From Astropecten irregularis (lineage: Eukaryota > Echinodermata > Asteroidea > Paxillosida > Astropectinidae), in assembly GCA_963971285.1 (NCBI GenBank), contig OZ020254.1, positions 10,602,001 to 10,666,000 on the forward strand: a stretch of DNA of 64,000 nt, given 5' to 3'. The notes under the pieces are model-generated. The model was not told the origin of the DNA. It ran no database searches and worked only from the letters and a program-made list of their open reading frames with translations. Made by a program: the position numbers and the translations under genes. Positions 38,801-50,041 of the stretch are shown piece by piece. Within the stretch, counting starts at the first letter, position 1, and each line of letters begins with the position of its first letter.

Positions 38801-40756
38801 GAGTTGAGACCGAGGGCCGTTACCAAGGCACTGCTGGTGGCTGTGACATAGGCCATTCCAATCTCCCTATGAAGAAAACAAGATTGAGTTCAAAACTCCT
38901 GAGTTTAAAACACACATGATCTAACAAGTAGTCCTACTGCTCAGAAGGGGTCCCACTTCTGTATGTGTTTCACTTTTTTAGGGGATACCATAACCACTAC
39001 TAAACAGGAAAACATGCTGATGGGACTTGGGATGCATGGCTAACAATCTAACCTAATCCTGAAATCCACTCAAATTCTTGAAGTTAGGAGGGCCTGACGC
39101 GTTTCGATCCTAGTAGAATCTTTCTCAGAGGCAAACAAATTCTGTTGAAAATCTTGAAAAAACCCGAGTCGAGCAGGAACACAGATGAACTTGTATTCAG
39201 CTTGCCCAGCTATTATTGTCTGTGCCTGATCGTGCCATACCTGTTGGTTGTCGCTGAGGCAGCATTCCTATTGGTGTAGTTGACCAGAGCGTTGAAGGAC
39301 TGGTTGATCCACTGCCAGAAAACAACGGCCGGCATTGTTCTGTCAAAACAAGAGAATAAGTCAACATGTATTAATTAATTAACATTCCTGAAACCATCTC
39401 AACTCCCTGGGGAGTATACAGCCCCGGCTACTTTAAAGTGCACAACGGCTAATCAAACCACAAAGCCATCTCTACCCTCACAGGTACCCATTTAAACCTG
39501 GGTGAAGAGGAGCAATATGTGACAAATCGTCTTGCCCAAGGACGCAAGCACCACTAGCCCATGGTGGGAATCAAATTCCACAATTTGTAGATTGACCACA
39601 AGACCTCGAGTTCGACATGCCAGACCGCTAGGCCACGGCACCTCACATATAAACAATAACACCTATCAGATCTATCTATCAAATCTTTGACGGATACAGG
39701 CACTGAGTGAGTGAGTGGTCGGACGTACTTGTACCACTGTAGCATAGCTCCTGTGATGGCCATACCACCAGGGACCTGGAAGGACATCTTCCCAATCAGG
39801 TTCATCTTCTCGCCAGAGTCTGGATGGAAGGCAGACATGTAGAGCTTCTGGGCGTACCACAGCTGTTCCTCGGTGGTTCCTGGGGGCTCCAGGCCCATCC
39901 TGTGAGAAAATCAGTATGAGACATCGTGAATGAGCAACTGGAATACTTGGGTGCCCCGGCAACATTTGTGAAGTGTGACCAGGGCATCCCTATGATGACA
40001 TTTCATCAGTTTTTCTGGGAGGCCAATAGGCCATCATTTTGATCACCTGAACTATTTAAGATTTTGATGATGGACGAAGGAATTGTGGGGACCCCATTCT
40101 TTTTAATTTTAAAATCTCTTCTTTTGTAGCTCATTTCAATTTAACTTACTGTCTGACTTTTGCATCTGTGCTTGTATCTTGCATGGCAACTGAGCTCTAC
40201 TGAGTCTGTGGAGGTTTACGAAACAGAGGCTCAGACTCTGTCATCCATATGCTGAAAATATAGGTTGTGGGTTTTCATTGAAGCTGAAGCTCTGTTTTCC
40301 TTTTCAAACAAGAGAATCTACTTCCAAACCGCAGCCAAAAGCCTCTTTTTCGATACCCGTTATTTAAAAATGGATATGAAATGCAGCCGGAGCCTGAGCA
40401 TGAACATGTTGTGAAGGATAAGACTGAGCGAGTGACTGTGATGCAATACAATAGATCAAGAGGAAGAAAGGAGCTAGGAGGAGAAAGGGGAGTGGCTTAA
40501 GGTCCCTCCTCCTTCCTGGCACACACATAGCGATGCATGCTGAGGGTGATAATTATACTTACTTATAATTGTTGATTAAATCTCTGGCTTCATACAGCTT
40601 TTGATCGGGGCATAGCACCGTACGTGGATCCGTGACGTTGAAGAAATGCTTGAGTCGGCCCATGAAGGTAGTCTGGTCCCAACGGGGCTGAGACAGATCT
40701 AGCCTCGGACCCACTGTAGCCACGACACTGTCTCCCACTGCAAGTGTCTGCTCCAT
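35875..40756 (-). CDS. SFXN2: Sideroflexin, SFXN2-type mitochondrial carrier
   Basis: Sideroflexins are multi-pass inner mitochondrial membrane proteins. SFXN1 carries serine, and SFXN2 is linked to iron and haem balance. Minus-strand coding exons in order: 40756-40563, 39899-39729, 39339-39241, 38866-38791, 38512-38366, 37911-37845, 37158-37059, 36457-36410, 35974-35875. They sum to 1,002 nt with consistent phases, giving 333 residues (human SFXN2 has 322). Family signatures: PRWDQTTF near the N-terminus, [10 protein letters not shown], the [12 protein letters not shown] block, [38 protein letters not shown] and the C-terminal [21 protein letters not shown] and SKLEPEL favour SFXN2 over SFXN1/3. 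The start ATG (40756) gives an N-terminus about ten residues longer than human. All introns GT-AG. Confidence 0.93.
36292..36380. repeat. Dispersed repeat J, copy 2
   Basis: Matches 683-775 (CATGCACGCATGTA, GAGTGATACTCGGACTA, ACCCTGAAC). It ends 30 bases from the SFXN2 exon at 36410. Confidence 0.6.
37611..37770. mobile_element. MITE family E, copy 3
   Basis: GGGGCCTTTCTCAAAGCTCA to AAAAAGGCCC, reverse orientation relative to copy 1, with CCGAACCGCAGCCAAAAG. In an SFXN2 intron. Confidence 0.7.
38540..38706. repeat. Hairpin repeat family K, copy 2
   Basis: Inverse of the 548-665 copy, with ends CACAATGGGAGACTT and AAGTCTCCCCATTG and a CpG-rich alternating core. In the SFXN2 intron 28 bases beyond exon 38366-38512. 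Confidence 0.65.
39382..39643. repeat. Dispersed repeat H, copy 1
   Basis: About 260 bases matching 48649-48903: ACATTCCTGAAACCATCTCA, CCCTCACAGGTACCCATTTA, CGTCTTGCCCAAGGACGCAA and a degenerate B-box-like segment. Probably a SINE-like element, class uncertain. Confidence 0.65.
40200..40410. mobile_element. MITE family E, copy 4
   Basis: Contains CATTGAAGCTGAAGCTCTG and CCAAACCGCAGCCAAAAGC; terminal words GAGGCTCAGACTC and GGAGCCTGAGC are inverted. Confidence 0.7.
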
Positions 40757-41220
40757 TTTCTTTCACTGGTCAAGATCCTCTTTTTTTTTTCAAATGTGGA
40801 AGACAAATTTGGGGAATTAGTGGTCTGTTCGGGAAATAATCCATGCCCTTCTGTGATCCTCTATGACTGTATAACATAAGACTGTAATTTATACAAATTA
40901 CTATTATATTATTGCACAGGCTAGTCCAGTAAACTCTGACGATCAGACTCTGATAATCAGAGTATCCTAGGCTACCCTGTGTTTATGGGTCTAACCACAG
41001 CACATGGTACAGTTTAGTAACTGGAAATATTTTTTTGGAGTTAGGGGTCTACTGCTCTGCTCTGACTATCCCGGCAAAGAGCGCAAACTTCACGTTCAAA
41101 AGACAAAGTCAAAGGTTCAACAAGCAATAATGTGGACTCATCGACATGATTTTTGAAGTTCATAATCTAAAACAAAAAGTAAAATAGTAAAATAAACAGG
41201 CCTAGGCCTACTTAGTACTA

Positions 41221-41336
41221 GTTGCGATGATCGTAACCCTAGGTCTGACATGGGGACTGGGACCTTATGTCAGACCTAGGGTTACGGAGGTCCCAGTCCC
41301 CATGTCAGACCTAGGCCGGGTTACGATCATCGCAAC
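41221..41336. mobile_element. Compact hairpin MITE related to the ARL3 intron 1 foldback element
   Basis: Inverted arms beginning GTTGCGATGATCGTAACC, with the CCTAGGTCTGACATGGGG block present three times in alternating orientation. The same termini bound the 2.1-kb element at 42996-45084, so this is a deletion derivative. Confidence 0.85.
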
Positions 41337-41340
41337 TACC

Positions 41341-41607
41341 TAACGTGGTTAATCTAACCGAAGTCCGAACGCTATGACTTGCCTAGGAAAGGGCAGGGGC
41401 ATACTCCATGCATTGCACTGAGTTTCTATAGGCCTAGGATAGTACTGTAGTAGTACTACAGTAGGGCCTATAGCAACAGTCTGACACCGACACTCAGTGC
41501 ATTGCATGGAATATGCCCCTCCCCCTTCCTGGCTAATTTACTTAACTTTCCTAACGACGTTAGGCAAATCATACGTTCGGACTTCGGTTATCATTAACCG
41601 CGTTTAT
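41341..41607. repeat. Large nested palindrome in the promoter interval
   Basis: Outer arms share AACCGAAGTCCGAACG with its inverse CGTTCGGACTTCGGTT. Inner arms (about 41397-41519) share GGGGCATACTCCATGCA with TGCATGGAATATGCCCC, and the centre is GTACTGTAGTAGTACTACAG. It could fold into one long hairpin. It abuts the preceding MITE. Confidence 0.8.
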
Positions 41608-42239
41608 AGGCGGTTAGGCCTTGGAAAAAGTCAACAGCCCATCATTTACTGTGATGAAAATCAACCGACCTTCTATTTCTAAATTCTATCTAAGTTTCCT
41701 CTCAACGTTACCTCGGCCGGCCAAGTATGTACACACAACGCAAGATGACATTGACAAGCATACGTTACGCGTAAACGATAGTACTAGTCGGATACCAAAG
41801 ACATTTGATTTGAGTTATAACTAACAAAGACTGGGTACCCAACATAATTTGTCAACCTCGTCATCATTCGTCTAATGTAAGTATTATTTGCACTCTTCAT
41901 TATGGCGGTCACTTGCTCTTGCCCTGTAAAAAGGTTATTAAGTCAAAATAGTCTGGTACTCTACTACAATAAATATGTGAATTCACGATTCGAGTTCAGG
42001 CTTCAGACAAGATCTCAAAAAAATTATTTTAAATCCCACGAAAAATGAATACCAGATATCTTTTTAGAAAATATATTTCGGGGCAAATACTATGCAAATA
42101 GTAACCATATGAAATTAATTGAGTCTTTCTCATTAATTTGGACATGTTTGTTCACAGCAAATGTTGAGAGTTATTTCTCAGGTTGCTTTACATGGATCCG
42201 GAAGCTGCGTAGAAATAAAAAAAGTATAGACATTTTTCG

Positions 42240-42247
42240 TGACGTCA
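42240..42247. promoter_or_regulatory. Consensus CRE (TGACGTCA) upstream of ARL3
   Basis: A perfect 8-base cAMP response element, 134 bases before the ARL3 ATG and 35 bases after an ETS-like site. CREB/ATF and ETS sites are common in housekeeping bidirectional promoters; occupancy here is inferred. Confidence 0.55.
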
Positions 42248-42380
42248 CATATGCATAGTTACATGTAGCGGCGTTTGGGGTTGTGCGTGTGGATATCTGC
42301 CATAGGTTTTAGTCGATATTTTCTACGAAGTATTCCATTAATTGTAGATTTTGTTTTGGTTCATTTGTAATTTCGTCATA

Positions 42381-45300
42381 ATGGTAAGTATCTTGGGTAA
42401 CTGTTGTCACCAATTTTTAGGGTTTCTTGAATTTATGCAGTGCAAAATATGTTTAAAATGAATGACATGACCATGACGATTGATGTATTGACCGATTGAC
42501 GTATTGTTAGGCCTAACGTTATGCCCTTTCCGTTGGCATTGCAAGTCAGGCTCTGAATCGCAGCTTGAACTTACTTATATACTTAGGCCCTAGTTTAAGT
42601 TTAACTAAGTTAGGCCCCCTAGGCCCTGTTTTAAATTCAATAAAGACCCTAGCCTAAATGCCTAATTGCCAATTTAACCAACTTAATTAATTAATTAATT
42701 GATTAATTGATTGAATTTGAAGCATTTTGATGTCAACTTTTCCTAGATCAGTGCGGACATCCGGGCACTTTCATTTTTCATGATTGAACTTGACAACTGA
42801 TTAAAACCAACGTGTTAGATGGGGCAAGCTACGGGCAAATCACGCACAAACCGTCCGTCGTCGAAAATTGTTTGCAGAATATTTTTTGTCAAGAAGCAGA
42901 AATCGTGTTCTGCACGACTTTCATTGTCGAGTCCTAGTTTTTCCTCAGACAATAGGCCTAGGCTAATCCTTCTTTGAAGTAGGTCTACCGTATACTTAGT
43001 TGCGATGATCGTAACCCTAGGTCTGACATGGGGGCAGGGACCTTAGGGTTACGAAGAAGTTCATTCAAACATTGGAGAAAAACTTTTTGGCCAACTCCTG
43101 AAGTACGTTTCCACTTAGTTTTCCACTTTCCAAAATCCAAACACAAAATCTGACTACATGGATCTGATCGGTATTTATCAATGAGTCATATAAAACCACT
43201 TAGAATATCGAAAGATTATTTTATGCAAAAAAAATGACCCAAAACATACCGAAGGTGTCGAGATTCCCTCCGTTCGCCGTCAATCGGCCATTTTGAATAG
43301 TGCGCAGTGTGCCATCTCGACCAAATTACGTCACGCGAAATGCCGTTTTGGCTGTTCCACCTTTCAAACTCAAACTCGCAGCCCTATGGAGGGCTCGTTT
43401 CACGTGCGCTGTACAGTGCTATACACGGCATATCGCATACTGTGTGTGAGCATGGAGCTCCCCCCATGGTGTGAGCGTGTCCAACGGCCGCCGCGCGCCG
43501 CACATGCCATCGGTGTATTGGGTTAAATAAATCACAGGTTATTGAATTGACCAGACCCTTGTCAAAACACCCAATACGTGTGCCGAAACTGACGAATTAA
43601 GTTTATTTTCCGCCGCTCTTCTGATATGACAGGTGAAGAAAAATGTATATGGCGTGATTTTTTTTCCGACATCTAAAATAAATACAAATATTCTGATCGA
43701 ACGTCCTTCCAAAGTACCGTAAATCGCAGGCTGATCAGCTTATAAATCTAACTTAAATTTCACTCAGTTATTTTGTTCAATTATTGGCCAAGTAGAAACA
43801 CTCTTTTCATAATTATACTTAATCTAAAAACAAATATCGTGAAATCCTTCCGAAACCGACCGACGATCGCATTATAAAATCAAAGACGTAAAAACATTGC
43901 CCACATCACACCGCAGAGAAATACAGCCTGGTATCCGCGTGCGTAATAGCCACAGTTTCAAAGCAAACGTAGTTAACGTACATTGTGTACGTGCACCAGC
44001 GAAAGTCTCAATCAGTACATTACACGTGCCGTGGGCTTGCGCACGGTCGGAAGGCCTACCTCAGTTTTTGGATCGCGGCCGGGTTCGTTCCACCGTTACG
44101 GACGGCGGCTCACGGCCGGCCGGCTCGGTACAGAGTTTCGCCGTGGGCTTGAAATGTATGTTGCGCTCGGTCGGTACCTTTTTGGATCGCGGCCGGGTTC
44201 GTTACCGTATACGGACGGTGACCCACAGCCGGCCGGCTCGGTACAGATTTGTAGTAAGAAATGGTGGTTTTCCGATGGAATATTCCGGTGATATTTTTTA
44301 GGAATATATCCTCACTGTCCTACCGGGTAGAGCATTTTTGGTGTAATTGATGACCGGATATATTTTTCAGTCCACTGTTAATTCCGACCACTATGCGCGA
44401 TCTGTGATGAGGTGGATGACCTTTTTATTTCTGTTTGATCATGGATCGATTGGGTCGGCGCCGAGTTTGTGACTTGCTAACATTTTGTCTGTTTGTGGGA
44501 CCATTCATGAAGGAAATCATTTGAAAATCTTAGCAATTTCCTTCAGGTATCAGCAGCAGCTTGACATGGACAAACAATGCGAACTTAAAAAAAAACCTCC
44601 TCCATACTGTATGCGATATGCGTGTACTTGTACACGTACACGGTACATCACATCACAATGCACAGTGCACGTGTTATTCTGGGAACATCCTCCATAGGGC
44701 TGCGAGGTTGAGTTTGAAAGGTGGAACAGCCAAAACGGCATTTCACGTGACGTAATTTGGTCGAGATGGCACACTGCACACTATTCAAAATGGCCGTCTG
44801 AGGGCAAACGGAGGGAATCTCGACACGTTCGGTAAGTTTTGGGTCATTTTTTCTGCATAAAATAATCTTTCGATATTCTAAGTGGTTTTATATGACTCAT
44901 TGATAAGTACCGATCAGATCCATGTAGTCAGATTTTGTGTTTGGATTTTGGAAAGTGGAAAACTAAGTGGAAACGTACTTCAGGAGTTGGCCAAAAAGTT
45001 TTTCTCCAATGTTTGAATGAACTTCTTCGTAACCCTAAGGTCCCTGCCCCCATGTCAGACCTAGGGTTACGATCATCGCAACTACCGTATACCGGTACTA
45101 AGTAAGATTAAACAATTCTGGCAGCTTTTTGTCTTAAAACCCATACAAATTACTGCTTTATTGTCATCGCTCCAAGCTCGGCGAGTTTGAATGACTTCAC
45201 TCCACGCTGAGCTAGTATAGTAATGTATTATTAGTAGGCCTTTTACAGCCGCAGCTTCTTTATATCCTGAAATGTGAAATATCAAACTGTTCATTTTAGT

Positions 45301-48300
45301 TTTTCTTGTCACTCAATCTGTTGTCTCTTACAATTTTCCACAGGGTCTACTGCAGATGCTCAGAGCCTTGAAACCAATCCCCCAGAAGGAGCTGCGGGTA
45401 CTATTGCTCGGCTTGGACAATGCCGGCAAGACGACTATCCTGAAGAAACTGGCCTCCGAGGAAATCAAACAAATCAACCCGACGCAGGGCTTCAACGTCA
45501 AGAGCGTCAAGACGGGCAACTGGAACTTAAATGTTTGGGACATTGGAGGTAGGAATGCCTAAAATGAGTCTTGAGTACTAATTGAGACCTGATGGTTCGA
45601 GACCGAGACCAAGGCTTTCGAGACCGAGACCAAGACCTTTAAGTCCGAGACCAAGACCGAGTCCTGATGACCCGAAACCTAGACCTCGAGACCTTGTGCA
45701 ATTAAATGAAATAAAAAAGAAAAAAAGAAGAATTATAAATACCTGTATCATGTGCAACAACGGGAGATGCAACCTTTTAAATATTGGAAATTAAGACAGC
45801 TTCCTTGTAGACCGAAAACATTACAGGTTAATTAACTTTCTTAATTAACCTTCATTACACTTTAGGAACGTAAGAATCGTCAGTGTATCAGAAAACAACT
45901 GTGCCCAATGTGGCCTCATGATAATCCCACCCCTGCTAAAAATTCTGTCAACTGGGACGGAAAATTGCAGGCACTGACAAGACTTTAAATGCCAGTTGTT
46001 CAAGGGTGGGGAGTTTTTTCTCCATGTCCTGCCAAAATTGTATGGTGCTCAATGTCTGGTGCAAGCTCTGCTACCTCTTTGAGATACCATCTCCCTTTGT
46101 TGCACATGATACATGTATTTGTAATTTGTCTTGGACCATCAGGTCTTGGTCTCAGTCTCGGTCACGGGACTTCCAGGTCTCAACTACAACACTGGCAGGA
46201 GCTACATAGATATTTTACTTGAACGATCTCTTTGTGATTCATTTAATCATCACTCATGTGGAATTCACCAATCAGTCTGAGTTAGTAACACCATTATGTT
46301 TCAACAACTTTTTCCTTTCAAAGGGCAAAAGTCTATCCGTCCTTACTGGAAGAACTACTTTGAGCACACATCGATACTAATCTACGTCATAGATAGCTCG
46401 GACCGTGACAGGATCGAAGAGGCTGCATTGGTGAGTGCAATGTACCAATTCTAAGTAAGATGCGGGAAGTCATGTTATTGGGATGGGCTGACAAGTGACA
46501 ACAGGACTGGGCCCAATTTTATGGAATCCGTTACGGCCTATTTGTGTGCTTACGGCCGCTGCAACACATGAAATCTATTTCATGGAATCCATAAGTAAGA
46601 CGTTCGGTTTAGCAAAGAATTTCTAGTCTAACAATGATTTTTTTTCTGCTAACACGCTCTCATATGCATTCTGCAGAAAGTCCTTGCTTAGCCTAGCAAG
46701 AAAGAAAACTCTGTAACCATAAGCAAAAAAGTCTGCTATCGTAAGCAGATAATTTTTGCTTACGGTAACGGATTCCATGAAATTGGGCCCTGCATGCTCT
46801 CATGGAACTAGCCAGTCATTGTTCTGTATGTTTGGATGTGTAATGGGATTGGTCTGTTCATGTCGTAGCTTCTGTCAGAGCTTGGACCATAAGCTGTCTG
46901 GTCAAAGTAAAGATGGAAGCATGATTCTTCCAACGACCAACGGCCGTTCTTGATGGACTTGAGCTCAGCCATTTTGCAATACATGTACATGTATTTGGCA
47001 GCCATTCCCATAGGGCCTTTACGAAATGAGGCTTGAGATTTATTATGCTACCATCATTTTGTGTCCTAAATGAAATGAAGAGCTTGAGATACATTGCAAA
47101 GCTGGAGCCTGTCTTCGGCTTTGTCATGTGTCCCAATCCCTTCGTTTCTTTTTGTAGGCCTTTAATGGTGGTAGGGAAATAAGTATTAAGGCTAGCCTCA
47201 AGCCAGGTTTCGTAAAGGCCCATAATTGCTACCAAGTCAAATTTTTACAAGTTAAGTCAAGTCTCAAGTCACAAAGATTGGTGACTGGAGTCAGACTGGA
47301 GTCCAAGTCACCAACTCGAGTCAACAACTCTGGCCCATCCCTTTGGTCATCCATCTTTGCCATCAGGGTCACAACCACTGATCTATATAAACTGGATAGG
47401 TCGTGTGTGTAGTGTTTGGACGGCGAGCAATGAAGCCACCAGCGGCCATGTTTTGATATTCAGCACAATACTCATTGCACTGCATGACTGCACAGCAAGC
47501 AGTGCAGCAATTCTCTGTATACACTGGACGCAGGGCCTTCACCTACAGAGCAGCGCGTCCTATCCAGTTTGTATAGATCAGTGGTCGCAACACTCCTCTC
47601 ATGTTTAATGCGCTAAGAAGATTTGACAACACAATCATCATCATCAAAACTCACCTTCAGAGTATTATTAACTCTTCATTTGTCATCTGTCATGTCTTCT
47701 CTTTTTCAGGAATTGAGCAATTTACTATCAGAGGAAAAATTGGACAATGTTCCCGTCCTCGTCTTTGCCAACAAGCAGGATCTTGCTCTGTCTGCTACGG
47801 CTAGCGAGATCTCCGACCTCATGGATCTGGCCAAGATCAGGAACAGAGCGTGGCAGATCCAGGCTTGCTCGGCCCTGAGCGGCGAAGGCCTAAAGGTTAG
47901 TCTGTCTATTTGTTTGTTTGTCTGTTGGTTCTTGCAAGTTTGCATTTGTGAGAAGAACAGCCACTTAAAGGTTTAATACATGATTGGTAAAGGTCACAGA
48001 GCAGCACTCACACTTTGTCTGATCCAGCATGTACATGAGATAAAAGACCGTTTAAAATTTGAGCTCAATCGGACAGCAGAGTCCCCAAAACATAGCGAAA
48101 ACCCGACTCAATTTTTCTAATAAAACATAAAGAATGGTTTTGACCTTACCCCGAGATCAAAACTTTTTCGGTCTTTGTTTTACTATTTTCTGGGCGGAAA
48201 TATTTTAATAGCATGTTTCTACCAGCACCATCTTCATATCCTGAAAGTTATCCGTAAATCTGTGAACATTTCTGTTTGGGTATGTTACCAATCCTGTACT

Positions 48301-49196
48301 GTACCTTTAAGTGTATTGTGGATTTCTGACATGTTCACATTACAATGGAACACCGCTATAACGAACATGACAGGATGCACAGACATTGTCTGTTATAGAG
48401 AATATTCACGTGACGCCATTGGCCGTCAAGCACAATGATTGCACATGCGAAACAATACGTTTCAGGGCACACGCAACATACAGTGTCCTACGGGTAACCA
48501 TGGACAACATAAAAAAAGTTGATGGTCAATCATATGATTTTATGAATACTGATAATAATTTTGGCCTTTATATAGCGTTCTTGCACACAAGAAGGGTATG
48601 ACAACGCTTCACACTATTAATTATTATCCCTGGTCATCGGACCCATTTACATTCCTGAAACAATCTCAGCTCCCTGGGGAGTATACAGCCTGCAGCTGCC
48701 TGCAAAGCACACAGGGCTAATCAAACAAACAAAGCCATCTCTACCCTCACAGGTACCCATTTACACCTGGGTGAAGAGAAGCAATATGTTGTAAAGCGTC
48801 TTGCCCAAGGACGCAAGCACCACTAACCCATGGCTGGATTCGAACCCATAATCTATAGATTGACCACAACACCTAGAGTACAACACACTAGACCACAGCA
48901 CTCCGTCAGTGCTGAATAACCTCTATAGTGGTCGACTGGTCATTTCCTATATTGATTTAAAGAGCCATATTCAGTATGTATTGTACACACAAATTTGCAG
49001 CTACGTTCGGTATTGTCAAATGTTCGGCAGTGTTCGTTATAGTGCCGTTCCACTGTATTTGAAAGCCAGTTGGTGATGTTGTGAAATCGACTATGAACTT
49101 GGATTTTTTTTCTTCTTCATCTGTGTCATGCAGGATGGTCTAGACTGGGTGTTCACACAAGTGGGATCATCAAAGAAAGGTGCAGCCAAGAAATAG
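42381..49196 (+). CDS. ARL3: ADP-ribosylation factor-like protein 3 small GTPase
   Basis: ARL3 is the ciliary small GTPase that, when GTP-bound, releases lipid-modified cargo from UNC119 and PDE6D; ARL13B activates it and RP2 is its GAP. Coding exons: 42381-42383 (ATG only), 45344-45548, 46324-46430, 47710-47895, 49134-49196, total 564 nt or 187 residues (human 182). Seen: P-loop GLDNAGKT, switch I PTQGF, switch II WDIGGQ (split by the second intron), [12 protein letters not shown] guanine-specificity motif, CSAL, and a lysine-rich C-terminus GAAKK. Glycine 2 is present; ARL3 is known not to be myristoylated. A first exon contributing only ATG is unusual but the frame requires it. All introns GT-AG. 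The 3-kb first intron is mostly a foldback element. Confidence 0.95.
42996..45084. mobile_element. 2.1-kb foldback DNA transposon with ~450-bp inverted arms
   Basis: Arms at about 42997-43445 and 44608-45084 are inverted copies with few differences, from GTTGCGATGATCGTAACC inward through ATTACGTCACG and CATATCGCATAC. A 10-base direct repeat TACCGTATAC flanks the element (42986-42995 and 45083-45092). The interior (1.16 kb) has no recognisable transposase and includes a ~114-bp direct duplication starting TTTTTGGATCGCGGCC at 44065 and 44179. Long arms plus a 9-10 base duplication resemble Mutator-like or foldback elements. Confidence 0.85.
45570..46200. repeat. Inverted-repeat element rich in GAGACCGAGACCAAG
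   Basis: GAGACC-type repeats at about 45588-45692 face inverted GGTCTTGGTCTCAGTCTC at about 46140-46185. Further in, ACCTGTATCATGTGCAACAA faces TTGTTGCACATGATACATG. A degenerate palindromic element in ARL3 intron 2. Confidence 0.65.
46509..46790. mobile_element. MITE family D, copy 2 (complete)
   Basis: 282 bp with inverted ends GGGCCCAATTTTATGGAATC and GATTCCATGAAATTGGGCCC. ARL3 intron 3. Confidence 0.85.
47377..47582. mobile_element. hAT-like MITE in ARL3 intron 3
   Basis: Inverted ends CACTGATCTATATAAACTGG and CCAGTTTGTATAGATCAGTG, flanked by GTCACAAC and GTCGCAAC, an 8-base duplication with one change. It lies about 130 bases upstream of exon 47710. Confidence 0.75.
47968..48307. mobile_element. 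MITE family A, copy 7
   Basis: AAGGTTTAATACATGATT at the left and CTGTACTGTACCTT at the right, TA on both sides; 72 bases after the exon 47710-47895 donor. Confidence 0.75.
48347..49060. mobile_element. Family G MITE split by an insertion containing repeat H
   Basis: The left piece 48347-48399 (TGGAACACCGCTATAACGAA) and right piece about 48928-49060 (GTTCGTTATAGTGCCGTTCC) form one element. The ~530 bases between include repeat H copy 2 (48649-48903). The intact relative is at 49311-49502. Confidence 0.65.
48649..48903. repeat. Dispersed repeat H, copy 2
   Basis: Matches 39382-39643 over its full length, including CTTGCCCAAGGACGCAAGC and a GATTCGAACCCATAATC B-box-like stretch. Confidence 0.65.
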
Positions 49197-49310
49197 TCAA
49201 GTAGAAAACCAAAATGTATGCATCCCTCGACTACCTTGTCACCTTTCTGAGAACCTATCTACGTGTTTCTCATCCACCACACAGATATCAAGGTATCACC
49301 TTTATATCCA

Positions 49311-49502
49311 CTACAGTGGAACACCACTATAACAAACACGCCGGGATGCACAGGAATTCGTTCGTTATAGTGGTCGTTCGTTACAGTGAACAATGTTCAG
49401 CATGCCTATACATTGTACTTAAAAATTGGGAGCCAAGTATGATGTTCGGTATAGCCAAATGTTCGGTATAGCGGTGTTCGTTATTGCGGCGTTCCACTGT
49501 AA
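49311..49502. mobile_element. Tc1/mariner- or pogo-like MITE family G, complete copy
   Basis: Inverted ends TACAGTGGAACACCACTAT and GCGGCGTTCCACTGTA, about 190 bp, 115 bases after the ARL3 stop and therefore probably in its 3' UTR. Confidence 0.75.
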
Positions 49503-49676
49503 TTTGCAAATGAAATTTGCGATGGGGACAGTCGGTATAAAGCAATGTCCCATTTTCTGCCCCCATTTTCTCTTTTAGTTCCTCACAGCCATTTTGGTGA
49601 TGGAAAATATTAATTTAGTGTAACATAGTTCCATGGAGGAACTTTCCAATCAGTAAAAAGTGGATCTACATAATCC

Positions 49677-49682
49677 AATAAA
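49677..49682 (+). terminator. Candidate proximal ARL3 poly(A) signal
   Basis: AATAAA 481 bases after the ARL3 stop. A second AATAAA at 52545-52550 could serve a much longer 3' UTR. Confidence 0.35.
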
Positions 49683-50041
49683 ATTCCACTGGTACTTTCC
49701 ACCACGTATTGAATTTGTAACTCATTCCTTCAATAGCCAACAGAAACACTTGATATAGGCCTCTAGCATTTAGGTTTGGAACCGTCTTCAATTTCTAACC
49801 CAAGTCCCACACTCATGTTGTACCTATGTAAAGAGGTACAATGTTAGGACCTGATTGTTCACAGCCCTTCGGATGTTGTACAATGCAGTCTTAAAGATAG
49901 ATTGTTGCGTGGTTGTCGGATTTATTATGCATATTTTGTACAGCAAATGCAAGACAATCCGAATCAGTTTGTTTGAAGTGTGTGGGTACCAAGATGAGTG
50001 GGTATGTGTGTGTGGCAACAGGATCAAGGAAGGTAGATTAC

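Larger units (their letters stand above)
40757..42380. promoter_or_regulatory. Shared intergenic promoter interval of SFXN2 (-) and ARL3 (+)
   Basis: The 1,624 bases between the two start codons hold both 5' UTRs and no other gene. Near ARL3 there is an ETS-like ATCCGGAAG (42197-42205) and a perfect CRE. Two large hairpins (41221-41336 and 41341-41607) occupy about 380 bp of the middle. Human ARL3 and SFXN2 are also arranged head-to-head, supporting a bidirectional promoter. Confidence 0.6.

Noticed and set aside
43897-44301. 134-codon ORF inside the foldback element
   Set aside because: It spans a 114-bp duplication with high GC and shows no transposase motif.
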